A DNA stretch of 64,000 nt, taken from Apostichopus japonicus (lineage: Eukaryota > Echinodermata > Holothuroidea > Aspidochirotida > Stichopodidae). Numbering within the stretch: the first letter of the stretch is position 1; every line of letters begins with the position of its first letter. The notes under the pieces were generated by a model. That model was not told where the DNA came from. It searched no databases and was given only the letters and a program-made list of their open reading frames with translations. The DNA lies in the NCBI RefSeq assembly GCF_037975245.1, contig NC_092571.1, positions 22,573,564 to 22,637,563 on the forward strand, written 5' to 3'. Shown here piece by piece: positions 59,398 to 64,000 of the stretch. Made by a program: the position numbers and the translations under genes.

Positions 59398-62300
59398 GTA
59401 TGAAACTTAAATAATAAAACAAAGTACCGGATAACAGTTACCAAAAAAAAAAGGGAACAACCTCAGAACAGCTACATACACCCAAAACAGAGAAACAAGT
59501 GGGGTGGGGGGGGGGAGCAACAATCTGTGGATATAAAATGTCCTTCTACTGAGGTGAAACTCAAAAACTAGTTGCCTTATTCACCAAGTTAGCTTACATC
59601 AATTTGAATGTCTTAAGTGTCCATGCAGACATGAAAGTTTTTGCTAGATACTTTTTGTTCCTATTTCGTATTTGTTTTTCTCTCTTTTTTCTTCCTTTTT
59701 TTCTCTCTCTTTGACAAGTGGACTTTTGTTGGCAGGTCCATGTTTTTCCTCTTGACTTGTAAGAGCATGGTACTGCAATTATTTATGTATAGATAGACAA
59801 TGGAAAGTTTACAAAAGCTACAGTTGATTAAACATTCTGTTCATCGATTAATGATGTAAATCCATTGTGTTTGTGAGACATTTATTTTGTACTAGTTTTG
59901 GCAGACACACCTTCTTGTGATATTCTCAGATAGCATTTATCAATACATGTCATCATGAAAAATGACTAAACTGGTGTCAGTAGTGGTAAAAGAAATGACT
60001 TTACTGGTGTCAGCTGTAGGATAATCTATCACTTCCTTTCATTAGATACTACTTTTTCTTTTCTGTTTTTTTTCCTTTCCTTTCCTTTTTTTCTTTTTTC
60101 CTCTCTCTCTCTCTCTATTGGAAGTTAAAAAGTGAAGGTTTTCTTTCAGGTGAAGATGTTGCATTGTTGAATAGTACCTCAACTCATAAGTCTCTATGTT
60201 TGTATTTAACTACCACCCAATTTTCTGGGTTTTTGTACAGTAAATTAAATCTCTTTTTTTTGGTCTTTTTTTGCCTTTTCAACTGTTTATATCTTTGAAA
60301 AAAAGTTTGGTTCAAGCAGGGACCAAATATTGTCAGTAAATACTTGTAAATAATTCATCTTAGGAAAATAAGTAAGAAGGATCTGTGTGTTTTGTATGAT
60401 AGTAAAAAAAAAAAAAAAAAATTGGGCTGTTCTTGAATCTCCTCTTGTGCAATGTTTCATACACAAGCAGATGCATCATATGCTTGTTAGTTATGAACAC
60501 ACAGCCAAAATTAATTGCCTCACATTCACTTTTGTTTTAGAATAAGTTATTTTGCTTCTTCTGTATGCTTTGAAATAGGACACAGAAAACAATATTCTGC
60601 CATCTGCCTGCTCAGTATCCAAGATTCGATTCTCACGCCTCACTGCTTCATTCTCAGAAGGTTTTTTTTTAAAGAAAGTGTTCACTTTCCTGTGTCCTGA
60701 ATTTTTGTAACAGTTTTACACCAGGTACTTACCATAAAAAGTTCGTTAACAGCAATTTGAAGATGGTGTCGGCGGTGGGGTATTTTTTTTCTTCAAAGAG
60801 ACTTGTTAATAACGAGCAACTGTTCAAAAGGCTGGTCATATCAGTCTTTGGACTAACAGTGAGTTAAAAAAGCAAAGGTCTGGAAAAGTGCTGAAAGCAA
60901 ATAAATGGAACAATACTATTAAGACAACAGCTGACTGTTGTTGAAAATAAGCCAAGATAAACTTGTTGCCAGGTGCTTATTTTCCATTGTCAGTGGGTAA
61001 CCTGTCGTAAGATATTCTCTTTATTACACATTTGTTCTGTTTCCGCTCCCAAAATGGTGTCAGGAACTCATAAGCTACATTTCCTTTTGTGTATGTAGAG
61101 TATGTAGAAGCAAAAGAACATGATTCTATTATCAGTTCTAAAGAATTTCTCACTCCTTTTAGTTACACGAAATCAGGAGAACATAAATGGCTACTTTTTC
61201 AGGTTCACTCTTTTTTGTCATAAATGTCCTAGCGATTACAAAGTGTAATGTTTCTACTATTTCCCTGAAGAGCAGCAGCTTTTCGTTGTTCCAGGGTACA
61301 AAAGTTTCACACAGGTGCCAAATATCGTGTACAGATATTGAAGAAATGACAACATAAAATACCACAAACCAAAAAAAAAGTCATGAAAAATTTCAGGTCA
61401 GCAGAAAATATTAAAGAAGAATTTGTCTTCTAGATATGTACTTTAAGCTTGTACCAGCTGGCTCTCTCCACCCACCACTCTCTCACTTTCTCTTGCTGTC
61501 TCTCTCGCTGTCTCTTTTGCTCTCTCCACGTCTGTTTCCACCTCTTACCTTTCTCTTACTGTCGCTCTCTCTCCGTCTGTAAAAAAAAAGTCCAAGAGGA
61601 GTGTACGAGTCTACCCATCAAGTCTTATGTCCAGTAAATGGTCATGATATTGTACAAGATAATGGACGCTACAGACGACCAAAAAAAATTAAAACATAAC
61701 AAAAAATGAGGCAAGACTGGTAAAATAGTCGTGAATTTTACACCTCAGGGAAGAAAAAAGTATAAGTTGCCTGTATCATTATTAAACAAGAAAAAGAGGC
61801 CTTAAAATAGTTTGCCTCGAGATGTCTTGTTATTTGTACTTAATTTTCAGACAGTTGCTTCATTTTTTCTCTCTTCTTGTTTTCATTTTTCTCTGACAGG
61901 TTTGTACTATTGCTAGGATTTCATAGTTTCATAAATTTATGGAAAAGTATGTCATTTCTTAAACTTACTTTTTAAGGAGGGAGGGGGGGGCGAAGGGGTG
62001 CCAAGGTGATCATGCTGCCACCCTCCTCGGACCACCAGTCTTACAATAAAAAATGTTAATAAGAAAGAAAAATACATTCTTTACATTGTGTCGGTTCATG
62101 GATCTTAAAAACAATAATATGTGTGGTTTTTGTAGTCATTGGAAAGTTTTGGTAGAAACTCATTGAACATTTACCAGAAAAGAAATGTAACAACACATGC
62201 TTCATTTATGCCTGTGAAGCTTTGTTTTATCCCCTTGAAGACAGTCAGTTCATTTAAATTTGTTATGAGAGCTTAAAATGCCAATACTTTGGTATACCAA

Positions 62301-63309
62301 AAATAAGTTGTGTGTATTATCGTTGGAGATGTTGACAGTCCTGGCTGGTTAGTTACTTAAATGTATATTTAAAGTAATCCTTAACCTTTAAACTTGTTCT
62401 TTTTTTCTTGGGGGGGGGGAGGGGGGTTGAGAGGGAAGGTGGGCGAAGTACTAGTTTTAAGGCAGTGTTATGTTGTTGTCTTTATCACGTATCAGAGTAC
62501 ATTACAATGGAATGAACCATATTTGTGCTAATTATTGTAGAAATCTTCGCACAGTTCTGTCCGAAATTGCATTTCATTTCTTGAAAGGAGTAACACACCA
62601 AAGGGCATTTAAAAGTGTAAAAAGAAGTCAGGAAGTTGTTCCGAAAATTTTATTCAAGTGATCTGTTTCTCTTAATTGATAAGTAAAGTCCATTGATAAG
62701 TAATTGATTAGTAACCGATTTTTCCATACTATTGATTTGTCTTCGATGTATTTATTTATTTGATTCATCAATTGATCAGCTTTTTGTAACTTATTGAAAT
62801 ATTTATTTCAAGTTCAATGGATGGAAATTGATCACTTTGTGATGATCCCCCCCCCCCAAATCCCCCATTGTAATTATTTAAAACTTTTGACCACCTGATC
62901 GAGACACACGCTAAAGATAATGCTAAGATTTGTGTTGTATTATAAGTTCTTTTGAGCCCGTCCCTGACACATTAAGCGTGACTTTAGTTTGCTATTTTCT
63001 TCCCAGCTAAAAAAAAGGTGTTTTTCTTTTTCCTTTTTGCTTATCTGATTTCTATACTAGTAGATTTTACTCCACAAATGGCAATGATCCAGGCATGAAA
63101 AGTTATTTGAACAAAGGACAGGATCAAATTGCCATGGTGACACTTTTTACATAGAAGAATTTTCTATAGCATTATGAATATGGTCTCTATGGGAACTCTA
63201 ATACCTAGTGACACAATGCCAGGTGGTTGAGGGGCGGGGGGGGGGGCGGGGGGAGCAAAGCCTACAGACAACACAATGCATATAAACAGTTGATCTCGTT
63301 GCGCTTGGG
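59398..63309 (+). other. RCC2: RCC2 3' UTR and downstream flank
   Basis: An AATAAA occurs 16 nt after the stop (59,413-59,418) but may be too close to act alone. Pyrimidine-rich runs (59,680-59,712; 60,056-60,118; 61,460-61,580), a 17-nt A-run near 60,405 and several poly-G runs are present. No other gene is recognised. Confidence 0.5.
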
Positions 63310-63319
63310 TGTGTCTTGC

Positions 63320-63498
63320 AATTACTCGCTTCACTGGGGTGGGGCTCACTTCACTGGGGTGGGGCTCGCAATTGCTCACTTCACTGTGGTGGGGCTCACA
63401 ATTGCTCGCTTCACTGGGGTGGGGCTCACTTCACTGTGGTGGGGCTCGCAATTGCTCGCTTCACTGTGGTGGGGCTCGCAATTGCTCGCTTCACGCAT
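63320..63498. repeat. GC-rich minisatellite (CTTCACTGKGGTGGGGCTC)
   Basis: About seven copies of CACTGGGGTGGGGCTC alternate with an optional GCAATTGCTC spacer, giving mixed periods of about 22 and 33 bp. Frames in all three phases are open across it, so the apparent ORFs are artefacts of the repeat. Confidence 0.9.
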
Positions 63499-64000
63499 CT
63501 TGTCCTTGCAGCCTATGACCCCATGTCAATAATTGTTACACTAAAGAAGATTAATCATGTGTCTTGTATAATTTGGAATATTTAACGTTTAATTGATCCT
63601 TGACGATTGTTGGAACAGTTTCCGATGTTGTGCAACTTACTCTTTGCATGGCACCTCCTCACGAAGAATTAAGATGTGCTAAAAAACGCGTCATCCACAT
63701 GATAACATAGTATACTCTTTCAGTTTAAAGCTCAAAACTTGGTCTGAAGTCAGTCACAGCAAATATGGGGGGGGGGGCTGGTTCTGTCCTCATATTGTGT
63801 TGTTGATTCTCCGTGGACTGATGACATCAGTTATAGACTAAGAACTGAATGTGTCAGTTAACGAAACTCAACCATGCATCGTACTAATCGTAGACCGGAG
63901 GATACTTAGGGTCAAAGTTAGTATCTTGTTTGGAAATCCTGCACGTACCATTCATTATAGTTGGAAGTGTTGTCCCTCTAACTGAATTAAATATTGCATA
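63499..64000. other. Right end of window, no gene recognised
   Basis: AT-rich sequence with a poly-G run at about 63,767-63,777. Nothing else is supported. Confidence 0.4.

Noticed and set aside
63227-63585. Three overlapping plus frames with HFTGVGL-like repeats
   Set aside because: All three phases are open across a minisatellite whose unit lacks stop codons; there is no other coding evidence.
1-64000. CRISPR array or prokaryotic defence system
   Set aside because: The regularly spaced repeats are tRNA genes with about 280-bp spacers and the rest is intron-containing animal DNA.

Overview
The window is animal genomic DNA: intron-containing genes with GT/AG junctions, SINE and LINE copies, many microsatellites and an AT-rich background. 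The gene set (RCC2, a class I fumarase, a GalNAc4S-6ST-type sulfotransferase) and the SINE/L2-type retroposon tails suggest a marine invertebrate deuterostome, probably an echinoderm such as a sea cucumber. That placement is inference.

Layout. 1-10,842: tandem array of minus-strand tRNA-Leu(UAA) genes, 20 recognisable copies plus one decayed relic, about 360-371 bp apart, with higher-order repeat order and one 3.5-kb CR1/L2-type LINE inserted (2535-6055). 11,799-13,071: two minus-strand exons of a carbohydrate sulfotransferase whose remaining exons are not visible. 13,978-14,501: hAT-type MITE with an 8-bp target duplication. 14.5-23.3 kb: AT-rich sequence with no convincing gene. 23.3-25.6 kb: the 3' end of an L2/CR1-like LINE split by a 1.87-kb highly palindromic fold-back element. 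26,685-31,435: plus-strand rhodopsin-like GPCR with three coding exons and a very long cytoplasmic tail carrying a repeated SP/TP-K-L motif.

33,786-41,061 (minus) is a complete mitochondrial class I (4Fe-4S) fumarate hydratase in 11 coding exons, 577 aa, with all splice phases consistent. 41,988-59,397 (plus) is a complete RCC2 (TD-60) gene in 10 exons, 706 aa, with an acidic C-terminal extension. The two start codons are 926 bp apart head to head, so the genes probably share a divergent promoter. From 59.4 kb to the end lies the RCC2 3' flank or UTR, with a GGGGT-rich minisatellite.

The genes do not form one pathway. The most unusual items are the higher-order tRNA array with its LINE, the fold-back element, the GPCR tail, and a bacterial-type fumarase in an animal.
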